From Nocardioides sp. Kera G14 (GTDB lineage: Bacteria; Actinomycetota; Actinomycetes; Propionibacteriales; Nocardioidaceae): a DNA stretch of 64,000 nucleotides. Position numbers and translations under genes: made by a program. Within the stretch, counting starts at the first letter, position 1; each line of letters begins with the position of its first letter. The stretch covers positions 1,488,001 through 1,552,000 of the forward strand of contig NZ_CP085839.1 in assembly GCF_020715565.1 (NCBI RefSeq), read 5' to 3'. Shown in pieces: positions 44,607-52,653 of this stretch. The notes beneath the pieces are model-generated. The model ran no database searches, was not told the origin of the DNA, and worked only from the letters and a program-made list of their open reading frames with translations.

Positions 44607-44612
44607 TAGGGT
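44607..44612 (+). promoter_or_regulatory. -10 element of sixA (leaderless)
   Basis: TAGGGT is 6 nt before the ATG at 44619, with no Shine-Dalgarno. Confidence 0.65.
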
Positions 44613-44618
44613 GAAGCC

Positions 44619-45107
44619 ATGACGCGGACGCTCGTGATCATCCGACACGCCAAGGCCGAGCAGTTCGGCTCCTCCGACCACGAGCGGCCCCTCACCGCTC
44701 GCGGCGAGTCTGACGCTGCAGCGGCCGGGCGCTGGCTCTATGCAGAAGGGATCGTGCCCGAACAGGCACTGGTCTCGACCGCGCTGCGGACCCGCGAGAC
44801 CTACGCCGCCATCGCCGAGGCGGCCGGGTGGGTCGAGGAGCCGTGGGTCGACGCGACGCTCTACGAGGCCGGCGTCGACACGGTGCTCGAGCTCGTGCAC
44901 GCGTTGGAGGACGACACGCAGACTGCCGTCATCGTCGGTCACAACCCCGCGATGGGGATGGTCGCGCAGCTTCTCCACAACGGGTCCGGCGTGCCGCTGG
45001 GGGAGTTCGCCACCTCCGCGATCGCGGTCTTCGAGTGCGACGGCGACTGGGCGTCTCTTGACGTGGGCTCCGCCCGGTTGCGGGCCTTCGAGGTCCCGCG
45101 CAGCTGA
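44619..45107 (+). CDS. SixA-type histidine phosphatase
   Basis: Small phosphohistidine phosphatase-fold protein, 162 residues. The RHG-type motif is LVIIRHAKAEQ (Arg-His at 8-9). The second histidine is in VIVGHNPAMG, and ERPLTARGESDA and STALRTRETYAA match the SixA branch of the histidine phosphatase superfamily. SixA in E. coli dephosphorylates phosphotransfer proteins; the actinobacterial substrate is not known. Followed by a 141-base spacer with repeats, then convergent serB. Confidence 0.9.
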   Translation: MTRTLVIIRHAKAEQFGSSDHERPLTARGESDAAAAGRWLYAEGIVPEQALVSTALRTRETYAAIAEAAGWVEEPWVDATLYEAGVDTVLELVHALEDDTQTAVIVGHNPAMGMVAQLLHNGSGVPLGEFATSAIAVFECDGDWASLDVGSARLRAFEVPRS

Positions 45108-45117
45108 GCCCGCCCAC

Positions 45118-45240
45118 GTCCGGGACGACGTCGCCCACTCTGGGACCGGGAACCGGGTCAGGTCGTCCCGGACCACGCACTGTCCGGGACGACGTCGCCC
45201 GGTTGATTCCGCACGGCCGGGTGATCTCATCCCGGACGAC
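45118..45240. repeat. BIME/REP-like repeat cluster between convergent sixA and serB
   Basis: The 19-mer GTCCGGGACGACGTCGCCC occurs exactly twice, at 45118-45136 and 45182-45200. An inverted copy of its core (GTCGTCCCGGAC) is at 45162-45173, and a partial copy CCCGGACGAC is at 45231-45240. Alternating orientation with 64-base periodicity is the usual form of bacterial interspersed palindromic elements. No ORF is evident. Confidence 0.75.
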
Positions 45241-45248
45241 CCGTTGGC

Positions 45249-46457
45249 TCAGATCGGCGGGGCGGGAGTGACGACGCCGGCTGCAGCGTCGGCGGCCTCG
45301 ATCTCCTCACGCTTGATGCCGAGGAGGTAGAGGATCGTGTCGAGGTAGGGCACGTTGATGGCCGTGCCGGCCTGGGAGCGTACGAGTGGCTTGGCGTTGT
45401 AGGCGATACCCAGCCCGGCCGCCGAGAGCATGTCGAGATCGTTGGCGCCATCGCCGATCGCGACTGTCGCCTCCTCAGGGATCCCGATCTCGGCGGCGAT
45501 CTCCCGCAGTGCGCGGGCCTTGCCGGCGCGGTCGACGACCTCGCCGACGATGCCGCCGGTGAGCACGCCGTCGACGATCTCGAGCTCGTTGGCCCGGGCG
45601 TAGTGGATGCCGAGGTCCTGTGCGAGCCGGTCGGTGATCTGGCTGAAGCCACCGGACACGATCGCGAATCGGTAACCGAGCCGGCGCAGTGTCCGGACGA
45701 GCGTGCGCGCCCCGGGGTTGAGCTCGATGGCGTTGTAGACCTCATCCAGCGCGGAGGCCGGCACACCCTTGAGCAGGGCCACGCGTGCGCGCAGCGACTC
45801 CTCGAAGTCGATCTCGCCGCGCATCGCCCGCTCCGTCACCTCGGCGACCTCGGCCTCGAAGCCGGCGTGGGCGGCGATCATCTCGATCACCTCGCCGTGG
45901 ATGAGGGTCGAGTCGACGTCCATGACGATCAGCCGCGCCCCGTGGCGCAGCAGGCTCGCCGGCTGGACCGCGATGTCGACCGACTGCTCCGCGGCCAACA
46001 CGGCGAGCTGCGCACGGAGCTGGTCGACATCCGCGCCCGACAGCGCCAGCTCGAACGCGGTCACCGGGTAGCGGGCCATCCGCTCGATCCGGTCGATGTT
46101 CGCCCCGGCCTCACGGATCCGCTGCGTCACGCCCGCGAGAGCAGCGGCCGTCAGCGGCACACCGATGACCGTGACGTGACAACGGCCGGTGCGTTCGATC
46201 TTGGTGTCGCCGGTGCCGCGCTCGATCTCGATGTTCATCCCGAGCTCGGCGGCCGCCGTCGCGATCGCCCCCTGCAGCGCGGGGAGGTTGTCGGGCACGG
46301 AGGTGAGTACGCCCAGGATCAGCCGACCGCGAAGCACGATCTGCTCGAGGTCGAGTACGTCGACCCCGAATCCTGCGAGTGTCGAGAAGACCTGCGAGCT
46401 GACGCCCGGCCGGTCCCGTCCGGTGAGCGTGAACAACAGCGTGTCAGGGCGTTCCAT
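45249..46457 (-). CDS. serB: Phosphoserine phosphatase with N-terminal ACT domains
   Basis: Final step of serine synthesis. The 402-residue protein has an N-terminal regulatory part of about 185 residues with two ACT-like folds (TLLFTLTGRDRPGVSSQVFSTLAGFGVDVLDLEQ; GRCHVTVIGVPLTAAALAGVTQRIREAGANIDRI), then a HAD phosphatase: nucleophile motif VMDVDSTLIHGEVIEMIA, Ser in IVSGGFSQIT, Lys in the DRAGKARAL region, and GDGANDLDMLSAAGLGIAYNAKP. The two-ACT layout is that of the mycobacterial SerB2, which is serine-regulated. TAGAGT lies 10 nt upstream. Confidence 0.95.
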   Translation of the reverse strand: MERPDTLLFTLTGRDRPGVSSQVFSTLAGFGVDVLDLEQIVLRGRLILGVLTSVPDNLPALQGAIATAAAELGMNIEIERGTGDTKIERTGRCHVTVIGVPLTAAALAGVTQRIREAGANIDRIERMARYPVTAFELALSGADVDQLRAQLAVLAAEQSVDIAVQPASLLRHGARLIVMDVDSTLIHGEVIEMIAAHAGFEAEVAEVTERAMRGEIDFEESLRARVALLKGVPASALDEVYNAIELNPGARTLVRTLRRLGYRFAIVSGGFSQITDRLAQDLGIHYARANELEIVDGVLTGGIVGEVVDRAGKARALREIAAEIGIPEEATVAIGDGANDLDMLSAAGLGIAYNAKPLVRSQAGTAINVPYLDTILYLLGIKREEIEAADAAAGVVTPAPPI

Positions 46458-46495
46458 GGCGTGCTGAACTCTATCGGTCGCCGCGCCCGTGCCGC

Positions 46496-47209
46496 TCAGC
46501 CCGGCCAGACCTCGGGCGAGCCGGCGGCGACGACGGCGCGCCGCGCCGCCCGCCCCAACGGCAACAACGCGTCGCGGCGGGCGGCGATCTCGGTGGCGGA
46601 GACGGCCCCGCCGTCGTCGACGAGGGCGAGGTCGACGATCGCCAGCGCTTGGAATGCACGGCCGGCGAGCTCGACGACTCGACCGGGCACGCCTGCAGGC
46701 GCAGCAGGCACGTGCAGGTGGCGCAGGTTCATCAGCTCGTCGGCCACCTCGGGGCGCCAGCGCGCCACCTCGAGGCGGGCGAGCGCATCGGCCACGGAAG
46801 GCAACGCCGCCCGCAAGGAGCGCTCGGCCTCACCGACATCGGGCAACTGCCGTCGGCTCGCCTGATGCACGTCCCACACCACCGCAGCGCCAGTCCGCGA
46901 CGGCACCAACCCGACGCCAGCACCCGCCACGACCACCGCCTCACCGACGGCCAGAGCGGCGTGGTTGAAGGGCGGCGGCCCGCCGAGACCCACCGGATCG
47001 CCCTCGATGGGCAGCGCCAGGCCGAAGGAGACGGCACCCGACGTACGCAGGCGGCCGAGGCCGACGAGAAGACCGTCCGGGGCGCCGTCGATGCCGCCGA
47101 CGAGGTGCTGCGCATCGTCCCCGCGCACGGCATCCAGCAGCTCGTCCGGTGACGTTGAGCCGCGCAGCCACGAGGTGCCCCACCACGCCAGCCTGAGTGA
47201 ATCGTGCAC
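46496..47209 (-). CDS. Conserved hypothetical protein (function unknown)
   Basis: I do not recognise this 237-residue protein. It has no signal peptide, membrane segment or cofactor loop. The sequence is Ala/Leu/Val-rich with VHDSLRLAWWGTSWLRG at the start, GLALPIEGDPVGLGGPPPFNHAALAVGEAVVV in the middle and a helical C-terminal half. GTG at 47209 is chosen because TATCGT lies 8 nt upstream and the frame before it overlaps the divergent ABC gene. It shares a 25-base divergent gap, with overlapping -10s, with that gene. It is 38 bases upstream of serB on the same strand, but serB has its own -10. Confidence 0.7.
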   Translation of the reverse strand: MHDSLRLAWWGTSWLRGSTSPDELLDAVRGDDAQHLVGGIDGAPDGLLVGLGRLRTSGAVSFGLALPIEGDPVGLGGPPPFNHAALAVGEAVVVAGAGVGLVPSRTGAAVVWDVHQASRRQLPDVGEAERSLRAALPSVADALARLEVARWRPEVADELMNLRHLHVPAAPAGVPGRVVELAGRAFQALAIVDLALVDDGGAVSATEIAARRDALLPLGRAARRAVVAAGSPEVWPG

Positions 47210-47217
47210 AGTGACTG

Positions 47218-47227
47218 ACGATACGAT
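47218..47227. promoter_or_regulatory. Overlapping divergent -10 elements (hypothetical / ABC ATPase)
   Basis: The plus-strand TACGAT (47222-47227) is 7 nt before the ATG at 47235. The minus-strand TATCGT (47223-47218) is 8 nt before the GTG at 47209. The two share two bases. The intergenic gap is only 25 bases. Confidence 0.55.
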
Positions 47228-47234
47228 CCACGGC

Positions 47235-48032
47235 ATGGCTGCGGTGCTGGAGTTCGACGAAGTCTCGGTCCGACGCCACCCCTCGACCCTGCTCGACCGT
47301 GTCACGTGGACGGTCGAGGAGGACGAGCGCTGGGTGATCCTCGGGCCCAACGGAGCGGGCAAGACGACGCTCATGCAGCTCGCCTCGACCCAGATGCACC
47401 CCTCGTCCGGCACGGTCAGGATCCTCGGCCAGCAGCTCGGCAAGTCCGACGTCTTCGAGCTGCGCCCGCGCATCGGCCTCACCAGCGCGGCCCTCGCCGA
47501 CCGGATCCCGTGGAACGAGACCGTCCGCGACGTCGTCGTCTCGGCGGCGTACGGCGTGCTGGGCCGGTGGAAGGAGGTCTACGACCAGGTCGACCACGAC
47601 CGCGCCGAGGACCTCCTCGTCGAGGTGGGCATCACGGGTCTCGCCGACCGGATCTTCGGCACGCTGTCCGAGGGCGAGAAGAAGCGCGTCCAGATCGCCC
47701 GCTCCCTCATGGTCGACCCGGAACTGCTGCTCCTCGACGAGCCAGCCGCCGGTCTGGATCTGGGCGGTCGTGAGGACCTCGTCTCCACGCTCTCGATGCT
47801 GGCGTTCGCGCCCGAGGCGCCCGCGACCGTCCTGGTCAGTCACCATGTCGAGGAGATCCCGCCGGGCTTCAGCCACGTGCTCATGCTTCGCGCAGGCCGG
47901 GTCGTCACCGCGGGCCTGATCGACGACGAGCTCAACGAGGCGAACCTCTCCGCGACCTTCGGCATGCCGCTCACTCTCGAGCAGAACGACGGCCGCTACT
48001 GGGCCCGACGGAGAACCCGCGCGGCGCGTTGA
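47235..48032 (+). CDS. Stand-alone ABC ATPase (ModF/YlmA-like)
   Basis: A 265-residue ATPase with Walker A GPNGAGKTT (about 36-44), signature LSEGEKKRVQIARSLM, Walker B LLLLDEPAAGLD, and VLVSHHVEEIPPGFSHVLML. The ending resembles 'iron ABC' ATPases of the YlmA/ModF type, which lack a known permease. No permease gene adjoins. ATG at 47235 fits the -10 TACGAT 7 nt upstream; the frame remains open earlier but over the divergent gene. nfeD follows after 21 bases with its own -10. Confidence 0.9.
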   Translation: MAAVLEFDEVSVRRHPSTLLDRVTWTVEEDERWVILGPNGAGKTTLMQLASTQMHPSSGTVRILGQQLGKSDVFELRPRIGLTSAALADRIPWNETVRDVVVSAAYGVLGRWKEVYDQVDHDRAEDLLVEVGITGLADRIFGTLSEGEKKRVQIARSLMVDPELLLLDEPAAGLDLGGREDLVSTLSMLAFAPEAPATVLVSHHVEEIPPGFSHVLMLRAGRVVTAGLIDDELNEANLSATFGMPLTLEQNDGRYWARRRTRAAR

Positions 48033-48041
48033 GAACTGGGA

Positions 48042-48047
48042 TAGGTT
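48042..48047 (+). promoter_or_regulatory. -10 element of nfeD (leaderless)
   Basis: TAGGTT lies 6 nt before the ATG at 48054. Confidence 0.65.
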
Positions 48048-48053
48048 CCAGTC

Positions 48054-48503
48054 ATGGAGTGGCTGGGGGACCATCTGTGGGCCGCATGGCTCGGGATCGC
48101 CGCAGTCCTGCTGATCAGTGAGCTGGCCAGCCTGGACCTCGTCCTCCTCATGCTCGCGATCGGTGCCTTCGGCGGTGCCGTCACGGCTGTGTTGACCGAC
48201 GCCTGGGAGATCCAGATCGTCGTCGCGGTCGTCATCGCGGTGGGGCTGCTGGCCGTCGTACGGCCGGGAATCGTACGTCGCCTGCAGACCGGGCCCGACC
48301 TGCTGATCGGTCCTGAGCGGATGATCGGGGTGCAGGCCCAGACGTTCGTCGCCCTCAGCGCCGAGGAGCCCGGTCAGGTGAAGATCGACGGGGAGCTGTG
48401 GACCGCTCGCCCCGCGGACGGCGCCGCTCCCATCAAGCCCGGCCAGACCGTCGTGGTCACGGCCATCAACGGCGCCACCGCCATCGTGGCGCCCGTCGCG
48501 TAG
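48054..48503 (+). CDS. NfeD-like membrane protein
   Basis: A 149-residue protein of the short NfeD type: two to three hydrophobic helices (about 7-75, WAAWLGIAAVLLISELASLDL, LLMLAIGAFGGAVTAVL and IVVAVVIAVGLLAVV) followed by a soluble OB-fold domain (TFVALSAEEPGQVKIDGELWTARP...GQTVVVTAINGATAIV). Short NfeD proteins are almost always encoded with an SPFH protein, as here (30 bases to the next gene), and are thought to work with it in membrane microdomains. Confidence 0.92.
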   Translation: MEWLGDHLWAAWLGIAAVLLISELASLDLVLLMLAIGAFGGAVTAVLTDAWEIQIVVAVVIAVGLLAVVRPGIVRRLQTGPDLLIGPERMIGVQAQTFVALSAEEPGQVKIDGELWTARPADGAAPIKPGQTVVVTAINGATAIVAPVA

Positions 48504-48533
48504 GTCCGACGAAGGACAGACAAGGACAAGCAC

Positions 48534-49463
48534 ATGGCCGCTCTCATCATCCTGATCCTGGTCGTCCTGCTGGCGATCACGTTCCTGGCCAAGACGGTCA
48601 AGATCATCCCGCAGGCCCGGGCCGGCGTGGTCGAGCGCTTCGGGAAGTACCACCGCACGCTGACGCCCGGCCTCAACATCATCGTGCCGTTCATCGACAA
48701 GGTCCGGTACTACCTCGACATGCGCGAGCAGGTCGTGACCTTCCCGCCGCAGCCGGTGATCACCGAGGACAACCTCACGGTCTCCATCGACACCGTCGTC
48801 TACTTCCAGATCACCGACGCCGTCGCCGCGACCTACGAGATCGCCAACTACATCCAGGCCGTCGAGCAGCTCACCATGACCACACTGCGCAACATCGCCG
48901 GCTCGATGGACCTCGAGCAGACCCTCACCAGCCGCGAGCGGATCAACACCGGGCTCTCCCTCGTCCTCGACGAGGCGACCGGTCGCTGGGGGATCAAGGT
49001 CAAGCGTGTCGAGGTGAAGAGCATCGACCCGCCGGCGTCCATCAAGGACGCGATGGAGAAGCAGATGCGCGCCGACCGTGACAAGCGCGCCCTCATCCTC
49101 ACCGCCGAGGGCCAGCGTCAGTCGGCGATCCTCACGGCGGAGGGCAACAAGCAGTCCGCGATCCTCAACGCCGAGGGCGCCAAGGAGGCGCAGATCCTCT
49201 CGGCCGAGGCCGACAAGCAGGCGCAGATCCTGCGCGCCGAGGGTGAGGGGCAGGCCATCGGCACCGTCTTCAACGCCATCCACAGCGGCAACCCCGACCA
49301 GGCCCTGCTGGCCTACCAGTACCTCCAGATGCTGCCGCAGATCGCGCAGGGCGACGCCAACAAGCTCTGGATCGTGCCCTCGGAGATCGGCGACGCCCTC
49401 AAGGGGCTCGGCTCCGTCGTCGGCGGGCTCGGTGAGCAGGGGTCTACGACACCCATGCCGTGA
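48534..49463 (+). CDS. Stomatin-like SPFH membrane protein
   Basis: A 309-residue protein with a membrane helix at the N-terminus (MAALIILILVVLLAITFLA), the SPFH/Band 7 domain (about 20-180, IIPQARAGVVERFGKYHRTLTPGLNIIVPFIDKVRY; MREQVVTFPPQPVITEDNLTVSIDTVVYFQITD) and a helical repeat region (about 190-245) of five 11-residue units based on IL-x-AE-G-x-K/R-Q-x-A. The C-terminus is MLPQIAQGDANKLWIVPSEIG. Assembles into oligomers with NfeD. Its last 20 bases overlap the convergent hydrolase gene. Confidence 0.94.
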   Translation: MAALIILILVVLLAITFLAKTVKIIPQARAGVVERFGKYHRTLTPGLNIIVPFIDKVRYYLDMREQVVTFPPQPVITEDNLTVSIDTVVYFQITDAVAATYEIANYIQAVEQLTMTTLRNIAGSMDLEQTLTSRERINTGLSLVLDEATGRWGIKVKRVEVKSIDPPASIKDAMEKQMRADRDKRALILTAEGQRQSAILTAEGNKQSAILNAEGAKEAQILSAEADKQAQILRAEGEGQAIGTVFNAIHSGNPDQALLAYQYLQMLPQIAQGDANKLWIVPSEIGDALKGLGSVVGGLGEQGSTTPMP

Positions 49464-50409
49464 GCCAGCGGTTGATGACGTCGTACGCGCATCCCCGCAC
49501 CTCCGGGAGGGACAGCACGACGTCGTGACGGGCTCCGACGATCGCCTTGTAGGTGACGTCGGAGCCGACCGCGGTCGCCCAGCGCCGGATCTGCTGGACG
49601 TCGAGCACGAGGTCGGCGTTGTGTGCGCGCTCGGTCATGTGCACCGTCCAGTGCGACTGGTCCGAGGAGAGGACCAGCACCGGGACGGGGACGTCGAGGA
49701 CCGCGTGCAGGCGGGCGTGCCCATCCCGGATCGCCTTGAGCCAGCCGGCGTACACCGGGAACGACGTCAGGGGCTTGAGATCGAGCTCGAAGTCCCACTC
49801 GCCCTCATGGTCGCGGTGCAGGCTGCGTGCGTAGACGCCGCTGACATGGCGCCGGATGTGGAACTTCGGCCGGCGGGCACCGAGCTGCTTGATCACGGGC
49901 GTGCCGAAGACGCGCATCAATGTCGAGCCCTGCAGGTCGAACCACGGCGAGTTGAGCACCATGCCGACGAGCTGCTCAGGTCGGCGGTCGTGCGCCCACA
50001 GCGGCATCGTGAGGCCGCCGGTGGAGTGGGCGGTGACGACCACCTCGGTGTGTCCGTCGCGGTCGACGATCCGCTCCCACGCCTGGTCGATCTCCTCGTA
50101 GTACGTCTGCAGATCGGTGACGTAGGCGGGCGTCTGGTGGGGCAGCAGGGAGCGGCCGTACTTGCGCAGGTCGAGGGCGTAGAAGTCGTAACCCTTGTTC
50201 GTCCACCACTCCGCGAACTCCTTCTGGAAGAAGTAGTCGGAGAAACCGTGGATGTGCAGCACCGCCTTGGTGCTGGCGCCGGCCGCCTTCGTGGTCTTCG
50301 TGGTCTTCGCCGGACGCTTCACGAGCGTCGCGATCACGTCCCCCTCGTCGTCCGGAGTCAGCGTCAGCGTCTCAGCGGTGTACGGCGGCCCAAGGCGATC
50401 GGTCTCCAC
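49444..50409 (-). CDS. Alpha/beta hydrolase (serine lipase/esterase-like)
   Basis: A 321-residue cytosolic hydrolase. The nucleophile elbow is TAHSTGGLT (Ser in AHSTGG), the oxyanion motif is LHIHGFSDYFF near residue 75, DLRKYGRS follows, and the late histidine is probably that in VGARHDVVLS. It resembles the monoacylglycerol-lipase-like hydrolase family. Residues about 38-60 are a Lys/Thr/Ala-rich low-complexity stretch. GTG at 50409 is preferred: TACATT is 7 nt upstream, and the long open frame beyond it overlaps eutB. It diverges from eutB across 48 bases. Confidence 0.88.
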   Translation of the reverse strand: METDRLGPPYTAETLTLTPDDEGDVIATLVKRPAKTTKTTKAAGASTKAVLHIHGFSDYFFQKEFAEWWTNKGYDFYALDLRKYGRSLLPHQTPAYVTDLQTYYEEIDQAWERIVDRDGHTEVVVTAHSTGGLTMPLWAHDRRPEQLVGMVLNSPWFDLQGSTLMRVFGTPVIKQLGARRPKFHIRRHVSGVYARSLHRDHEGEWDFELDLKPLTSFPVYAGWLKAIRDGHARLHAVLDVPVPVLVLSSDQSHWTVHMTERAHNADLVLDVQQIRRWATAVGSDVTYKAIVGARHDVVLSLPEVRGCAYDVINRWLTAWVS

Positions 50410-50416
50410 GGCCGTC

Positions 50417-50422
50417 AATGTA
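50417..50422 (-). promoter_or_regulatory. -10 element of the alpha/beta hydrolase gene (leaderless)
   Basis: TACATT on the minus strand, 7 nt before the GTG at 50409. Confidence 0.6.
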
Positions 50423-50445
50423 ACGTGCACGTGATGGGCTCCCGA

Positions 50446-50451
50446 TAGCGT
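50446..50451 (+). promoter_or_regulatory. -10 element of eutB (leaderless)
   Basis: TAGCGT lies 6 nt before the GTG at 50458. No leader is left in which a cobalamin riboswitch could sit. Confidence 0.6.
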
Positions 50452-50457
50452 CTCCGG

Positions 50458-51867
50458 GTGCGCTACACAACGACGGTCCTGGGCAGGACCTTCACGTTCT
50501 CGGGGCTGGTCGAGGTCATGGCCAAGGCGTCGGCGCCGAAGTCGGGCGACGTCCTCGCCGGCTGCGCTGCGGAGAGCGACGCCGAGCGCGCGGCGGCTCG
50601 TTATGTGCTCGCAGACCTGCCGCTGTCCACCTTCCTCGCCGAGCAGCTCGTGCCGTATGAGACCGATGAGGTGACGCGGCAGATCATCGACTCCCACTCG
50701 GCTACCGCGTTCGCGGAGGTGTCGATGCTGACGGTCGGCGGCTTCCGGGAGTGGCTTCTCGAGGCCGCGGCCCGTGATGACGCGGCAGCCCTGGCGCGGG
50801 TCGCGCCCGGCCTCACGCCGGAGATGGTCGCCGCCGTCTCCAAGCTCTGCCGCAACCAGGACCTCATCGCGATCGCCGCGGCCTGCGTCGTGACGTCCCG
50901 CTTCCGCACGACCGTGGGACTGGCCGGTCGGCTGTCGACCCGCCTCCAGCCCAACCACCCCACCGACGACGCGACCGGCATCGCCGCCTCGATCCTGGAC
51001 GGCCTGCTCCTGGGCAGCGGCGATGCCGTCATCGGGATCAATCCGGCGTCGGACAACCCGCGCCAGGTGGCGGCGCTGCTGGCGCTGATCGACGACCTGC
51101 GCCAGCGCTATGACGTTCCGACGCAGTCGTGCGTGCTCACCCACGTGACCACCACGATCGACCTGATCACCGCCGGCGCGCCCGTGGACCTGCCGTTCCA
51201 ATCGATCGCCGGTACCGAGGGCGCCAACGCGGGCTTCGGCGTCTCGCTGTCGATGCTGGCGGAGGCCAACACCGCCGCTCGTGAGCTTCGTCGCGCGACC
51301 GTCGGAGATCCGGCCACGGCCAACGTCATGTACTTCGAGACCGGCCAGGGCTCGGCCCTCTCCGCCGACGCCCACCGCGGCACCGACGGCCTCCCCGTCG
51401 ACCAGCAGACCCTCGAGGCCAGGGCGTACGGCGTCGCGCGCGCCTATGAGCCCTTCCTGGTCAACACGGTGGTGGGCTTCATCGGTCCGGAGTACCTCTA
51501 CGACGGCAAGCAGGTCATCCGCGCCGGGCTGGAGGACCACTTCTGCGGCAAGCTGCTCGGCGTCCCGATGGGCGCCGACGTCTGCTACACGAACCACACC
51601 GAGGCCGACCAGGACGACATGGACACGCTCCTCACCCTGCTGGGCGTAGCCGGCCTCAACTACGTGATGGGGATCCCGGGGGCGGATGACGTCATGCTGG
51701 GATATCAGTCGACGTCCTTCCACGACGCGCTCTACGTCCGGAAGGTGCTGGGCAAGCGGCCTGCGCCGGAGTTCGAGGCGTGGCTCGACGGGCTCGGACT
51801 GCTCGGCGTAGACGGGAGCATCCGAGCGGTCGACCCGGCCACCTCGCCCCTCCGGGAGCTGGTGTGA
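50458..51867 (+). CDS. eutB: Ethanolamine ammonia-lyase, large subunit
   Basis: Adenosylcobalamin-dependent enzyme splitting ethanolamine into acetaldehyde and ammonia. The 469 residues (about family length) carry the EutB landmarks: DDATGIAASILDGLLLGSGDAVIGINPASD, PFQSIAGTEGANAGFGVSL, YFETGQGSALSADAHRG (substrate site Glu), EDHFCGKLLGVPMGADVCYTNH and PGADDVMLGYQSTSFHDAL. GTG at 50458 follows TAGCGT by 6 nt. Its stop overlaps the eutC GTG (GTGA). No reactivase (eutA) or microcompartment shell genes are in the window. Confidence 0.96.
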   Translation: MRYTTTVLGRTFTFSGLVEVMAKASAPKSGDVLAGCAAESDAERAAARYVLADLPLSTFLAEQLVPYETDEVTRQIIDSHSATAFAEVSMLTVGGFREWLLEAAARDDAAALARVAPGLTPEMVAAVSKLCRNQDLIAIAAACVVTSRFRTTVGLAGRLSTRLQPNHPTDDATGIAASILDGLLLGSGDAVIGINPASDNPRQVAALLALIDDLRQRYDVPTQSCVLTHVTTTIDLITAGAPVDLPFQSIAGTEGANAGFGVSLSMLAEANTAARELRRATVGDPATANVMYFETGQGSALSADAHRGTDGLPVDQQTLEARAYGVARAYEPFLVNTVVGFIGPEYLYDGKQVIRAGLEDHFCGKLLGVPMGADVCYTNHTEADQDDMDTLLTLLGVAGLNYVMGIPGADDVMLGYQSTSFHDALYVRKVLGKRPAPEFEAWLDGLGLLGVDGSIRAVDPATSPLRELV

Positions 51868-52616
51868 GCGACTTCTGGTCCGAGGTCCGCGCATCGACGC
51901 CGGCCAGGATCGGCCTCGGTCGCGCAGGCAACGGCGTGCCGACCGCCGAGGTGCTGGCCTTCGGCGCGGCCCATGCGGCGGCACGCGACGCGATCCATTT
52001 GCCGCTCGACGTCGAGACGCTGGTCATGGGACTGGACGGACTGGGGCTGGGGGAGACGGCCACGGTGCCGTCGGCGGCACCCGATCGCGCCACCTACCTG
52101 ACCAGGCCGGATCTCGGCCGTACGCCCGCAGCGGGTGCGCTCGACGCGCTCGTCAGAACCCGGATCTCGGAGGGCCAGAACCCGGATGTCGCGGTGGTGG
52201 TCGCCGACGGGCTCTCGGCCGAGGCGGTCGACCGGCATGCGGTGAACCTGCTCGCGGAGCTCCTTCCCCTGCTGGGCAACGCGATCTCGGTGGCGGCACC
52301 GGTCGTCGCGACCCAGGCGCGCGTCGCCCTCGGCGACCCGATCGGCCAGGCGATGGGCGCGCAGTTGGTGCTCGTCCTGATCGGCGAACGACCCGGCCTG
52401 TCGAGCAGCGACTCACTCGGCGCCTACCTCACCTGGCAGCCCCGACCCGGTATCCAGGACTCGGCGCGGAACTGTGTCTCGAACATCAGGCCGCCGCACG
52501 GGCTGGACTACGGCACGGCCGCACGGACGATCGCGAGCCTCGTGGTGGGCGCGCGCGAGCTCGGTGCTACCGGGATCGGGCTCAAGGAAGGTTTTACGCT
52601 ACCGACACCGTCGTGA
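51864..52616 (+). CDS. eutC: Ethanolamine ammonia-lyase, small subunit
   Basis: Partner of EutB, contributing the cobalamin-binding face. The 250 residues include TPARIGLGRAGNGVPTAEVLAFGAAHAAARDAIHLPLD, VVVADGLSAEAVDRHAVNLL, and ERPGLSSSDSLGAYLTWQPRPGIQDSARNCVSNIRPPHGLDYGTAA, all strongly EutC-like. GTG at 51864 overlaps the eutB stop and gives the standard N-terminus, though the frame is open upstream. It is slightly shorter than the enterobacterial subunit (about 295) because the N-terminal extension is missing. Confidence 0.95.
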   Translation: MSDFWSEVRASTPARIGLGRAGNGVPTAEVLAFGAAHAAARDAIHLPLDVETLVMGLDGLGLGETATVPSAAPDRATYLTRPDLGRTPAAGALDALVRTRISEGQNPDVAVVVADGLSAEAVDRHAVNLLAELLPLLGNAISVAAPVVATQARVALGDPIGQAMGAQLVLVLIGERPGLSSSDSLGAYLTWQPRPGIQDSARNCVSNIRPPHGLDYGTAARTIASLVVGARELGATGIGLKEGFTLPTPS

Positions 52617-52641
52617 AAGAGAGCCAGGACAACGAAAACAC

Positions 52642-52647
52642 TAGGTT
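52642..52647 (+). promoter_or_regulatory. -10 element of the APC permease gene (leaderless)
   Basis: TAGGTT lies 6 nt before the ATG at 52654, giving the permease its own start even though it follows eutC by 37 bases. Confidence 0.6.
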
Positions 52648-52653
52648 GCCGCC

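Noticed and set aside
46965..47234. Earlier start for the ABC ATPase
   Set aside because: The added 90 residues are Arg/Pro-rich and lie antisense to the minus-strand hypothetical gene.
50410..50457. Cobalamin riboswitch before eutBC
   Set aside because: The gap is 48 bases with a leaderless promoter; too short for a B12 riboswitch and no B12-box is visible.
50410..51984. N-terminal extension of the hydrolase frame across eutB
   Set aside because: Covers eutB antisense; no homology-like features; GTG at 50409 is better supported.
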